Assembly: GCF_020740795.1 (NCBI RefSeq)
Contig: NC_067301.1
Location: 4,712,001 to 4,776,000, forward strand
Direction of reading: 5' to 3'
Length of the DNA: 64,000 bases
Origin: Apus apus
Taxonomy: Eukaryota; Chordata; Aves; Apodiformes; Apodidae
Each line of letters opens with the position of its first letter. Position 1 is the stretch's first letter. The notes beneath the pieces are model-generated. The model was not told the origin of the DNA and searched no databases. It saw nothing but the letters and a program-made list of their open reading frames with translations. Made by a program: the position numbers and the translations under genes. Below, piece by piece: positions 40,693 through 53,346 of this stretch.

Positions 40693-41310
40693 ATTTATAC
40701 ATGATGTATATATATACATGTTCAAATGCTAATGTGTAAATAAATATCTGTGGAACTTCTGTTAAACCACACAGCTGCAGAATCCAGCAGCACATAACTT
40801 TCATTATGCCAGCCCATTTCAACCACTGCATGGATCTATGTGCAGATATTTACACACATGACTATACAAATTCCAGGGCAAACACTGCACACACTCATCT
40901 GCTTGGGAAGAGAATATGACAACACTGAAGTAGCAGAAGAAAAGCATAGGTCAGAACCTCTTTTCCCCTCTCCTGTCACCCTAGTCCCATTACCCTGGCT
41001 CTCAAAAATTGAACTAGCTCACGCAGCTACTGTCTCACTCCCACCCACACCCTTGGTAACTGCAGCACGTCTGCTGGGCTGATTCCAAGCCTGTGACTTC
41101 ACTGGAGCAGCTGTTTGTGCCGGGAAGACAACTTGGTTACAATGCAGATAGAGCTAGAGCCAAAGCTACAAACCAGTGCTGTCTTCCCTCCAAGCAGAGA
41201 TGCTGCATGTTACAGGAACAGCCACACTGTCCTTGGGTAAGCCTGCCTCCAAACAGCTGAGAGGAACAAAGGGGGCAGGTGAATTACACGCCTCTAACTT
41301 ATCTCTGGTC

Positions 41311-41352
41311 CAACACTGACTTGAAGCAGGGCAACACTGACTTGAAGCAGGG
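41311..41352. repeat. perfect 21-bp tandem duplication
   Basis: The unit beginning CAACACTGACTTGAAGCAGG is repeated exactly twice, at 41311-41331 and 41332-41352. It is a recent small duplication with no evident function. Confidence 0.8.
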
Positions 41353-44300
41353 AAGTCAGACTGGGGACAACAACAGAGAAAAGGAAGAAAAATACAACAA
41401 ATCTCTGTACTTGAGGGCACAAAGACCAGCCAAGGATGAGCTCATCAGGAACTTCCTATTGTGAAGTAAGGCTTATCAAAAGCCTCCCCCAAACCTATCA
41501 CAGTCTCATTCAACAAGCAGCCTGGCTCTGCAAAGCAATTTGGAGACTTGTCAGCTCCCAGAACAGCACCCAGGAATGACAACCTCATTTAGAGAGAGTA
41601 GTTTGGGGTTACACACCTGCCACAATGACTGGAAGGCCTGGAAAGTCACTTGCTAGCTTAGAAAAGTCTATTAGCATGTGCCATTCCCTCCAGCACAGAG
41701 ACTCCAACAAGAGGATCCACTTGAGCAGCAGCCTCTCCACAAAATCTTTCTTTGTCAAGGGAGAACTGAAAAGCAGGCTTGGCAGAAGAACCATATCCAT
41801 CTCCTGCTCAAGTTTCCACATAATCCTCCACTGTTACATGCTTTCTTAAACAAATCTTAAACCTCTTCCTATCTGTAAAACCAGACTCTGCAGGGTATGG
41901 AGACCACTAAGCTTGGGATGGAGCCCTGGTTATTTCAAAGCAGGGGAATCCAGGCTTCATCTTCCACACCAAAACCACCGCAGACAAGTCACTCCCAGCT
42001 GAGCTGAGCCTTTGGAAATTAGGGCTTGGCTACTTGTCCCTATTTCCATCTCCCTTCCATTTCCTCCTTCTTCATGACTGCTCTTCTTCTACATGCAATA
42101 ATTAACACTGTGAAGAACTGAACTCATCTCCCAAATGTGTAACTTGTGGAGACTAGAGGAGACAGTAAATTCCTGAGGCTCCCTTCCTCCTCAGGAAGAG
42201 GGAGAAGCTGAAAAATGTGCTGAATAACAGGTCGTAACAGCATTAGGACTGGCAAATTCATTATACCCGCTTGCAGCAGGCTCCTGGTCCATATATACAT
42301 CCAAATTCATTTTCTACTCACCCCTCTTCAACTGAAAAACATTTTTCACCATTTCTTTTCCTCTGCAACTGTCCAGAACCGCAATTTTTTCTAATAAAGA
42401 GGCTATTACCTCACTAATCTAGATAAACAGTAAAGCCAGCCCAAAGCATTCCCAAAACAAGGCCTACTGCTCAGACATTAAAGAGTTAGTGTAATACACT
42501 GAAATGGACAAATCTTCCCTCTGGCTAAATCCCTCACTGAATACACACAACCTCATTCCTGCCTTGGAGAAAATAGATTGACGGTCGTGTCAGAGCCAAC
42601 AGTCGCATCAATCAGAATCCATATATTAAAATGCCTGTAGCACTCCAGGAAAAAAAACAAACCTACCAAGCAACCAGCTCTGTTAAAGTTTTGCTTATCA
42701 GCTCAATGGAATAATACACATTTCCCAGCTATTTCAAATCAACTTCCCTTCAAAGAAGCCTGGGATCCCTGTTTGCTCTCCTCTCTTTGAAGGAGAGATC
42801 AGGGATAACTTCTAGCTACTGGGTATCTTATAGATGTATTGACTGTTACAAAGACTGGCCTTAACTATCTTATTTTAAGGTAGGAATGTCAAATCTGGTT
42901 CTGCTCAACTGGAAGTGTTCAAACCAAACCATGTCTTTCAGTCTAGATATAAGCTCAATTTTGCCCTAAGAGGAAAAAAACAAACCGCCACAAACCCACC
43001 AAAATATCTGTGCTGCTTGACAATTTACTCCTCAGCTTCTTTGCTCATTTTTGCTTCTCTCACAGTAATCTTCACAAAGCAACAACCAGCAAAATCTTCC
43101 TTTGCTCCTGTGTGGTTTTGTTTTGGGCAATGTCAAACACTTGGATTTGAGGTGAGATTCCTATTGCTTCACAGAGAAATTTGACTATGTGCTTTAAATG
43201 GGACACTTGCCTGGGCTTCCTTCTCCTCGCTTTTCAACACGGTTTGTAAAACCCACAACACTGAAGTTTCAGGAATCCTGCAGAACAGAAGGAATCTGCA
43301 AAAAGAAAGTAACAGCTTTTAAATACAGGTTTCAACAAAACACAATTGAACAGAAATACTACAAAGGAAGAGTGAGCTCGTATCAACAGAACACTGTATT
43401 CTGTCTCAGAAAAATCTCCATTTTGGAGACAGGCAGAGCTATGACCTGGCTGTAAAGAAACAAATGCTCAGGTATTGGTATTCAAATACTCCTTGGATTA
43501 AGAGGTTACCCGACTGCTGAGTATAAGTGATTATATATGTGGCTTTTTCACACCTGCTGGACATACTGCCACCTGTTTTTACCTCCTAACAGCAAGCCTA
43601 CCACTTGTTGAGTCTAAAAGTTGTATGCAGAAAAAGCCCATTAGAAATTGTTGACATACCCTGGAGGCACTGGGCCTGCTGGCAAGCAAAGGGAGACTTG
43701 GCAGATGCTATAGCATACTAATTTAAAATTAGACACAGAGTCCATGAAAGCATATCCTAAATTGCCCTGGACATATCTGCCAGTGACTTCTGCTAGCCAT
43801 AAGCAGCTGCAAGAGCCTACTTTGCTCCAGCAAAGCTCAGCTCCACTGAAAAGGCAAAATGACTTGGCTATATGCAGAGTTAACTTGGTACAAGGATATT
43901 TGATGTAACCTGGATTCCAACCTGAATTCCAAGGCACTCACAGCAGAGAGTACTTAATGGTTTTAGTCACGCTCTGAGTCCCCTCAGCTAACAAAACTAG
44001 AAGAAACTCTGGGGGGTCAAAATGAAAATACTTCAGGTATTCAGGAACAGCTCTCTGGGGCAGGCAAAAAGGAAACAGTCTTGCTATAGTTTATATGCTA
44101 TAGTCTTGCATGTTTATCTGAAGTGGCAAGAGCAACACAAGCCACCAAGCAGCCAGCAAATTAAAAGATCATTGCATGTAATTTAAATGTTTGGTTGGGA
44201 TCCCCTAAGGCCCAGTAGGAAGAGTCTCTGAGGAAAGGAAGGTATTTGGTGTGATGTATGTTAGCAAGGAGGCAGCTGAGCCAGGCTGCTAGCACGGATG

Positions 44301-47300
44301 GAAGAAGGCCTCTTGCTGAAGCCAGGTTACTCTAACTTGTCTGTTGGCCTCTGCTTAGCAGCACTGTAATGACCTGAAATTGCAGCTGACAGATTGGTGC
44401 TGAGAGTTTGTCTCACTGAGGCTACTGCATGTGGATGAGCCATTACTCTTTCAATTTTGGTCTCTGATGCCTGTTAACATACATTAGGCTTTTCCATATG
44501 GTGTTTTTTAGCCTGGTGTCCAGGGCAGCTGCCTGGGCCTCTGTCCCCACCCACACGCTTGGGCCCTGTCTAATGAAAATGGATGATGGCCCCAGCCTAG
44601 GAATGGGACACAGATGGACCAAATGGTTTTTCGCTTTGAAACATATTTTAATTTAAGAAAGTCTCCCAAGACTGTGAGGTTTTTATTCTTGTATCACTGT
44701 AATATTCTCCCCTAATACACTGCCATCTTCGGACAGGTGAGGAATTAAAAGTTGCAAACTTTCAGTTTAACTGGAAGTCTACAGACCAATGTCCTGTTCT
44801 AGTACTGCCATTCTGCAGGGACCACACTGCCTCCTGCAACACAGATAGTAATGATAAATTCAACAACTGCTTTACAATTATAATTAAAATTGCTGTGCAG
44901 ACACAGCAGAAGAAGCCTGGACAGCCACACACGAGAACACATGACTATGAGGGCTGTGCAATGGGCATGGCAACCAAGGGTCGTATCCCAGTAGGACTAT
45001 TCAAGTTATTCTTGTTAATAATATTGGTACTCCAAGAACAAATGGGCACAAGCTGAGTCCAAATTTCAAAGAAAAGTCACACACTTCCACATCCTTTGTG
45101 GGAAAACAAAGTTCCCCTTTTAGCTGACAGCAGTGTGATTCCACACACCCACCAACAAATGGGCAAAGTTAAGTGATGTACCAGGCAGACATCTGCTGCA
45201 AGATGGGAGCCATCTGTATCTTGGGCCAAGTGTCCTGTGCCATAAGTTGTCACAGCAAGCCTACAGCCCAGTAGTGTTTTGCAAATAGCATTTCACACAC
45301 CTCTTATGCTAACTTGCTCTTGGTGGCCAGCGTGGGGCATCTCATACTCAATTCCCTACAGACTAGACAGGACCTGGCTGCAGCCTGCACTGCCACAGTG
45401 ATCTGGGAAGCCACAAAGAACAAACCTCCCCTTGCTGAGTGCTTTGGTGACCTATTTATTTCTGGGTAAAACCTGTAAAAGATGGGAGTTCCCTTGTGTC
45501 CTGCGTCTGTACTCTGCACTGGGAATTTCCCAAAGGCTCATGAGGCTGTCTCCAACTTTCCAAAATGCTTCTTGTTGCTTATGGTTTCTACCCTCGTGCT
45601 AAATAATTTGGAAATAATCTCTTTAATGCTAGGGCAGTGTTTGCCCATGACACTTCATTTACCAGGCTGTCTATCTTCCCAGAGAGGTGAAGCCTAGTTA
45701 ATGTTTCTAAGGGACAGGGCAAGCATCTTTCGATGCACACGTGAAAATGGGATGGGACTCAGGAAAACAATTCTCCTCAAATCTCTCAGCCTTCATTACA
45801 ATTCTTCGTTTAAGTGTCAGCTCTGATTTACAGCCTGCCACTCAGAGGCTACAAAGGCCTGCAGCCAGAACTGACCAGCTGTCAGATCAGGGCTCACTGA
45901 AACAGGAAACATATTAACCTGTCTCTCTGCCTGCCCAGATCCTGCAACTGATAAAGGAGCTGACAAAGATAGGCTGTTCTTGGCACATTACTTCCACCAA
46001 GAGCATTGCTTGGGGCTGTGACAGTTCAAAGATGGAGAAACCCAGAAATACATGAAGATTCCCCAGGTGTAGTCATCTGGACATAGCCATACCTTATGCC
46101 CTAAGAAAGAGACTTCCTGGACTGTGGTCCCCACCCTCCTGCTTGCTTCCTCCAGGATCTCTGATACACTGGCTAGGAGCTGGATTTGTCTCCTGTTAAG
46201 CAGGAACAAACATTCTTGTTTGATATGCAAGAACCTTGGCAAAGGTGGATCATCTCACAAAGACTTGTTCATGAAAACTGCTGGTTAATTAACAGTGAAA
46301 GCATCTACTTATTTGAAAAGAAGAATACACACAGCCACTGTCTCCTGGCAGCAGTAACACCCAGTAATTTTGGTTTTTATACCAAGCCACAGTACTAATG
46401 CAAGACTGACAATTGCAGGCCTGTCTGTGACTAAAGGACTCAAGGGAGGAACGACATTCCCTTACCTCACTCTGCTGGGTTTATGTACCCTCTTGCACAG
46501 CTCCTGAGTCACAGACACTATTTAGACAGCTTTGCAATATGGAGACATTCACATTTTTGTTCTGGAATGGAGCAAAGGGCCATTAGTGGCATTTCTTCTC
46601 AGTTACTCTGCTTCTAGCCCACACTGTCCCACGGCATGACAAGCTGCCTTCCAGCACTGAGCAGGGCTCAGTTTTTCTTTTCAGAAGAGCAATCACAAGG
46701 CACTTTTCAGCCCGCTGGCTCCCAGCAGTAGGTAAATTCATCAGTTCACAGACGAAGATGAGCACTGTTTGCAAGCCAATATTTTACAGCACAAAGACTG
46801 CTGTTCACTCCCCATGGTTCTGGACTCCTAAAGTCTCCACGGCTTTTTAGGCAGCTGCAGCTCCCTGTGTGTACACCTGCACATAAGCTCCTGGCAAGGC
46901 AGCTCTCATCATGGGACTGATTTACCTCTGACTAGATGAGCAGCACAAGGCCAAGGACAGAGGCAGAGCTCAGAGCAAAAATAGCTTCCATGGAGACATA
47001 TCTTGATCTCTGGGTTTTATTTCTAAGCAGGGGACTACCTGCACAGGATCTTGTCCAAACTGGAGGAGTTACAAGCTCTGTATAACATGTTACCACATTA
47101 ATACTCTCCTTTCCCTTTCTCTATTAATTAAGCTGCTGTGATAGGTTCACTAATTAATGCAGAGCAACACATTCAGTGCTATTGAGACAATCTGCTCTTG
47201 TTCAAATATATAAAAAAACTCACAGAAAAATCAACAAGATTTGAAGACTCTTCCTTCTATGCAACAGTGACTGAAGCCACAATGAGTCTAAAATAATGCA

Positions 47301-49144
47301 CTCTAAAACCATCAACTAAGGAACCAAAAGTATCCTGGACAATTCCTGCAATGTACAAGCCAGGAGTGGGCAGCTTTCCACAGCCATAAATCCTTTGCTT
47401 CTTCTGCTTTGTCAAGAAGAGACTAAAACACACTAGCCAAGCACAGCCCAGTGAAACTGAAGACATTTTTAACAGCAGACCGACCTAACCAGCAAACGAT
47501 CTTACAGTGGGAAGTACACCTGATTTCAAGCCAAATTGAACAAGATCCCAGCTATACAGATTACACTTTTTATATTTATTTTTATTACAGTAAACAATAA
47601 TTGCTTTTAAACAAGAGTCCTCCAGGTCCCCAAGGTACTGCTAGAACAGAAATTCCTCATTCCCAGCTGAATGCACTGAGCCCAGGGAAACAGTATGCTC
47701 TCTCCTCTGGCACAGCTACTTACTCCCTTGTGTGCTGTGGTCCCTCTAGACAACAACCCCTACCCAGCCCAGCCCACTACTTAAATATAAGCCATCCCTT
47801 GGGGAGGTGGAAGACATGGATTTCAATTGTTCAGATTTCCTTCACCTCCCAAATGCTTCCTCTGAGACTTTCTATGAGCCCTACATAATTGTAACAAGTG
47901 GGAAGCAGACACCCCGGAAGGTTTCAATCTAGATTAAAAGAGCTCTCTCCAAAGCTCCTATCTTAAGGGACTGAAATGCTGGCTTTTTTCATCTGGTACC
48001 TCCCCCAAAGGCTGCAAAATAAGATACAAATCTGAGAGTGAGAGCTCAGTCAGCTCCAAAGGTGCTGGAGTCTGGAAAGAGGAATGCACAGATCAGACAT
48101 GTCTGTTACAAGAAGGCTCATGGGCTCAGCACAGGTGGTTTAGCTGCTCTCCCTTTGCATGGGGTACAACTGCTCCTCAGCAGTCTGGGTTCCAGGATGA
48201 TAGCTTCTAGAGTCTGTACTCCCAAGCTTCACACAAGCTTATTAACAGCAGTGCTGTTCTCCACTAGCTCCTGTCTCATTTACGTGACACAGTCCCTTTG
48301 ATTCCCAAATATTTCCTGCTTTAAGGTCTCAGTGACTATTATGAAATATAAAGCAACTTTAACCACAGTAGATATTCTGCAATAACACTCTGTCACAATC
48401 TTCCTCCTGAAAGCTCCTCCTATGCTGACCAGTCCCAGCTTGCTGTGTGCCTCTGGATAACTGATTTTTACCTACCTGCACTCCATCACCTACTGCCTTA
48501 GTGGTAACTCTGAATGCAACTCCTTACAAATCTCTGAAGAAAAATGACATCTCTTACACCCTTATGGAACAGTAAAGAAAACCTTCTGATTTCCCATCTC
48601 TTGGCATTTACATTTTCACCAAAAAGCACAACACATTAACACTGCCTGTCCTTCTGATCTAGTTTACAAATACAGTGCTCTGGCAACTCCCTGTTGCTCC
48701 CTGGCATCCTCCTCTCAAATCCCAGCAAATTCTATCAGGGTTCAGCAACGACAGGAAAAACCTACTGTGTAAGGCATCCTCCCAGTTCACCAGGAGGTCA
48801 TCTCTATTCAGGATTTCCTACGTTGCACGTGTCTTACGTGAAGCTCCTGTATATTCTGAATAGTCAAGGTAATAGCTTCTTTCACTGAGCAGTCTCCACG
48901 GAATATAAAATGCATTTACAGCCTGCTGTTGCTGAGCATTTTGTGAGTACAGAAGCTCAGAGAAGTAACTGAAGTTAAATCTTCAAAGCTTCTCAAGCAA
49001 GAGAGGCTTTCAGAGCTCAGAGAACAAGGTCACTGAACAAACTATTTACAATGAGTAACAAACAGTGAACAAATGCCTTGTCTGACCTGTGTTACTCTTC
49101 CACTCAAACCCAGCGTGGCAGGAAAGTCAGCAGAACCACAGGTA

Positions 49145-49235
49145 CACAGAATCACAGATAGTTTGGGCTGGAAGGGACAGTCCATGAGGCATGATGGTTA
49201 GAACAAGACACAGCAACTTCTCCAGGATCGGTACT
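49145..49235 (-). mobile_element. CR1 LINE 3'-end fragment
   Basis: 'acagaatcacagatagtttgggctggaagggac' is the reverse complement of the conserved CR1 3' end, where consensus reads 'atcatagaatggtttgggttggaagggac'. Only the terminal part is present, a 5'-truncated copy of the main LINE family of birds. It is diverged and inactive. The inner end is approximate. Confidence 0.8.
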
Positions 49236-51189
49236 GCCACTACCCAGCCCAAGGCATAAGACAAATCTCCTAGTCCACACTGCCAAGAAAGATCAATAAA
49301 AGCAGCACTTCCATATCACAGGGATGTTGTCAAGTTTGTTGCTATCTAACCCACCAATTTATCAGATGTTGTGGTTGTCAAGAACAAGCATCTCATCAGA
49401 ACACATTCTGTGAGCCACTGTATTAATCCATGACCAGTTGCAACAGCAGAATTCACTCAGTTCAGTGGAGAAAAGATTCTCCTTTAGTGCAAAACCAATT
49501 ACTCTTCTCCTGCTTGGTATCTGTTTATAGGCCATCAGCCTCAAAGCAATTTTTTTTAAATAAATGGACTCACTTCTTTTCAAACACACGTTTAGTGTTT
49601 CTGAGCAGAGCCAAATACAATAACAACGTTAAGACAAGACACCCTTTGCAACCTTATACTTCATTCTCCCTGCAATCACAGGTTTAACAATTTTCTGTAG
49701 CTGCAATTGATGCCAAAGGTGCCTCACAGGCCTCGCACTGTTTGAGAATGACAGACATACGACCATCAGACTAGGCAGTGTCATTCTGTTACCACCAAAT
49801 TTAACTCAATTTGCCAGCTACCTGCAGACAGACAGTATCTTTGTAAAGTCTCATCAGATTGCAACTCTCTCCTTTGTCCAAGGCTGGAAATGCACACAGT
49901 GAAGTATTGACTCCCTGCTAACTTACCTGACAGTATTAAAATAAGATCTTCACTACTCAAAGCATATACAAACAAGTCACCATGGAGGGTAATAAATTTC
50001 AGATTTAAACCTCCTAGTTTCTTTGTTGCATCTGTCCACATAGCCACATGCTTTGACCTCAGAGTAAATGAGATTTACTGTTTTCATTGTGGAATAAGCT
50101 ACCTTGGACTACTTCACATTTCTCATGAGATGTGCACACATGGAGTTATCCCTAGGTATTAAACACGCTGTAGGTTCACAGCTGAGCTTGTCCCCATGAT
50201 AATTTCTTCATTTGCCTGCAGCTTGATGCATAAGCATGAGTTAGCTGGGGGCTAAAAAAAAAATGGATAAAAAAATTAAAATAGAGTGAATACCACTAGA
50301 CCGTGCACTGAATTATGTGAAGTCAGCACTGTGTGTTAACTGACTTTAAAAGTTTGCCTTGTAGCATATTTTTAATGTGTCTTTTTCACTTTTTAAAAAA
50401 TCGAAGAGATAGCTCACAGGTATTATCCACTTCCTCACACACACACAAGTACTCTGAGCCATGAAATGATTTTAAAATGCATCGACTATTACATCTAAAA
50501 ACCAAATAGCATGCACTTGCTCCCTGCTACTTGACATAAACCATTACAAGACTCCAAATTATTTTGTGAAATTTTAAATAGAAAATGCCTGAATATGACA
50601 CATTCTCTATAACCCTTTGTTAAATCCCTGACACTGCATCTTATTTACCACGCTACACTCCCTAATATTAAATACCATCATTAGGCAGGATCTCACATTG
50701 CTTCAGCCTCAGCACACAGACTTACCAAGGAAACTACAACATTAAATCCAACTCAAACACTGATTTCAGCACTGATGAAAGAAGCTGCCTGAACTGTGCT
50801 GGCCCTTCTCCACAGCACGTGCACTGGCCATGCAGGCTTCCTGCCTGGTGCTCAGCCAGTGCCTCAGCCCACACTCGCAGGAACCATCTGCAGGGATGAA
50901 AGATGAGTTCAACTTCCAAATTTACTTCCAACCTTGAGAATAACCAGGCTACTCTCTCATCCAGGAACCACTAAATAATCCAAGATACATAGCTTGCTGA
51001 ACAGGCAGTCTCTGTCAGGGGCAATCCCTATGACCATGTGCTGTGGGGTTTCTCATTTTCACTACACGTCGTCTTACGTATTATTATAGCAGACAACATT
51101 TAATGGTGGCTAATCAGGCAACACTTACGCAAAAACTTCTAAACACTCGCATCTTGGTTGGTCTTGTACTCCACCACAGGTTTTAGCAA

Positions 51190-51420
51190 CAGTAACAGCT
51201 ATGATTAGCTCTTACACAGCACTTGTCACCCATGTACCTTCAGAAAAATTATAAAGGGAGACAAGAGCTATTACTCCATTTTAAAGACAGGGAAATTGAG
51301 GTATTGAAAGGGTGGTAATGATAAAATCCAAATACCAGCAGCAAAGTGAGGCATAAAACCAGGTCTCCTGAATTTTCACTGGGTGCTCCAGGCAACACAG
51401 CTGGAAAGCTCCATATCCCA
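51190..51420 (-). repeat. MIR-type SINE
   Basis: Antisense MIR features in order: 'agcacttgtcacccatgtacc', 'ctccattttaaagacagggaaattgagg' (core), then 'agtgaggcataaaaccaggtctcctgaa'. This is the best-preserved MIR in the window. Confidence 0.75.
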
Positions 51421-52689
51421 TTACCCATATACTGAGTCGCTGAGTTCCCCCAGCAAGGATCTTATTTTTCATTATGGAGTGAAAAATAAAACAAGCCACA
51501 GGGCTCTAACATCTCCTGCAAGCCAGAGACACACAGCCAGAAATTTCTATGGCAAATGGCGCAGTGAAAACACAGCCTGACACAGAGCAAAGTGGCAGCA
51601 GCAAGCCAGCCTGCCCTAGGTGCTGCGTGGTTGTATCATTCATTATTGAGGCAGAGTGGGGGAGTTGGAAGCTTTACTTCCACTGTAAGAAAACAGGCTG
51701 GCTGCTGATTAATCCAAAATACTGCTGTTGAGATGAAAGACCTCATGGTCACTGGCCTCCAAAAACAAAATCTAAAGGTTTCAGAGCAAGGCACTACAAA
51801 TAGCTACCTTCCAGTTCTGAGCAGCAGCCAGTCAGGCCTTGGAAACAGGCTCGGGAACATAAAGCTGAAGTCTCCTGGGAGGGGTCACTCCCAGCAGTAT
51901 AATACAACTTTGAAACTCAACTTGTTAATGCTAAGAAGTAAAGCAAATAATGCAACTGTATTTCTTTTGTGGTTTTTTGGTTGTTTTTTTCTTGTGTTGT
52001 TTTTTTTTTGCCAGCATACAAAACCAAGGCATCACCAGTCTCCTTTAAAGAAAAATACCTGTGCTGAACTCACACGTTGGCCTCTTATATCCCCTACGCT
52101 ACCTCTTAGTTCTAAAACGAAGGTTCAAAAAACTTCTCAGTGAGCAAAATTAAATAAAATAGGCCCTACTACTCACCATACAGCAAATGGCACCCAAGAA
52201 GATAAGTAAGAAAAATCAAGTGTTTTGTTGCTGTTTTTTAAGCAAGATGACAAGATACCAAGAAACCATGTGAGAACCAGAGCAGAGTCCCAGCTGCTGG
52301 CCCCAGGACGACAGTGGGTTTACTTCAACCAGTTTCAGACGCAGAGCCCAGCATTTCAGATGCATACGCTCCCCCCAGAGCACCTGGGGAATTTCTCAGG
52401 ATACACCTGCTGTCAAACCAGAAGTAGGCCAGGCCCCCCCGGGCACATCTCCCCCTCCCACGACCCCCACACGATGACCCTGCATCCCCCACCTGCCGAG
52501 CTCTGCCTGGCTGCTTCGCTCAGACACCCCCAAGTCACAGCCTGAGTGGAAAAGGAGCAGAGAGGGCCGCTCTCCCACATGCCCGGGACCAAACCACCTT
52601 CTAGAGATTGTTCCATGGCACCTTATCTCGCCCGGGGGGCCCTCCCCACGGGACACAGCCCCCAGGCCTCACGCCCCCTGCCCACCCTA

Positions 52690-53010
52690 GCACTGAGGGG
52701 GATGCGTGTACCCACCTTGGTTCCTCGCAGGCCGAGGGAGCAGCTGCAGCGGCTCTAAGGCCGGCTTCATCCCTCCTCCCACCAAAGGGGCTCCTCCCGG
52801 CGGAGGGGAGCGCCTCAGCCCCCGCACAGCCCCCGCACAGCCCCCCGAGCCCCCCGCCCCTGCCAGGCCCCTCTCCAAAATGGCCGCCGCCCACTATGGC
52901 CGCCGCACAAGATGGCGGCCGCTGCCCAGGCTGCCCGCGCTCCCGCCGCGGCCCCGCACACCCCGCACCGCCCTGCCCTGCCCGGCCCGGAGGGAGGCGG
53001 AGACCAGTCC
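52690..53010. promoter_or_regulatory. orphan CpG island with three YY1-like sites
   Basis: Dense CpG sequence lies just downstream of the CORT poly(A) site. Three ATGGC[CG]GC cores (AAAATGGCC, CTATGGCC, AAGATGGCGG) occur between about 52877 and 52920, all in the same orientation on the + strand, as in many YY1-driven housekeeping promoters. A minus-strand donor (AACCAAG then GTGGGT) would end an exon at 52716. No recognisable coding sequence follows on either strand inside the window. The gene served is unknown; a distant or non-coding transcript is possible. Confidence 0.5.
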
Positions 53011-53024
53011 CCGAGGCGCCATGC

Positions 53025-53030
53025 TTTATT
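53025..53030 (-). terminator. CORT: CORT poly(A) signal
   Basis: AATAAA on the minus strand about 100 bases after the stop codon. It gives a short 3' UTR, usual for somatostatin-family genes. Confidence 0.8.
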
Positions 53031-53130
53031 CTCAGGGGTGGAGAAGGAAGGGAGCTTAGAGAACAGGGTGGCCAAGGGGAAGGGCGGGGGGTTGTGACTG
53101 GGCGGCCCAGCAGGGCCAGGCTGGGTGGCA

Positions 53131-53346
53131 CTAGCAGGAGGTGAAGGTTTTCCAGAAGAAGTTTTTGCAGGGGGCCTTGCGGTCCCGCTGGGATAGCTGG
53201 GCGAGCCGCCCCAGCACCACCCGCTCCTCCTCCAGCTTGCCCTCCTCTTCCACGTCTGGGGAGGCCACCTCACGCCCCACATCCACGCCGTCCAGCAGGC
53301 CCGCCAGCATCTTCAGGATGGCATCTTTCCGGACTGTGCTCTGTTC
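53131..53346 (-). CDS. CORT: CORT exon 2 (spacer and mature peptide)
   Basis: Acceptor CCCCTGCAG, stop TAG at 53131-53133. It starts EQSTVRKDAILKMLAGLLDG and ends with the mature 14-mer. An arginine upstream (VVLGR) could yield a longer somatostatin-28-like form. Confidence 0.95.
   Translation of the reverse strand, partial: EQSTVRKDAILKMLAGLLDGVDVGREVASPDVEEEGKLEEERVVLGRLAQLSQRDRKAPCKNFFWKTFTSC

Larger units (their letters stand above)
36560..49140. other. gene-free interval right of MASP2
   Basis: No exon, RNA gene or long mobile element was recognised in 12.6 kb on either strand. I looked for SRM and EXOSC10, the next human neighbours, and for PEX14, DFFA and CENPS, the human neighbours of CORT, and saw no matching peptide. 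The stretch contains a 21-bp perfect tandem duplication (41311-41352) and an alternating purine-pyrimidine tract (40635-40692). Confidence 0.45.

Noticed and set aside
48930-48990. Possible MIR core (acagaagctcagagaagtaac)
   Set aside because: Too short and diverged, with no supporting flanks.
36560-52690. Expected neighbours SRM, EXOSC10, PEX14, DFFA or CENPS
   Set aside because: No characteristic peptide of any of them was found on either strand, so I did not annotate one.
52600-53282. Overlapping 115-178-codon frames at the CpG island near CORT
   Set aside because: Same compositional effect: low-complexity Pro/Ala/Gly peptides on both strands with no family resemblance. Part is antisense to CORT exon 2.
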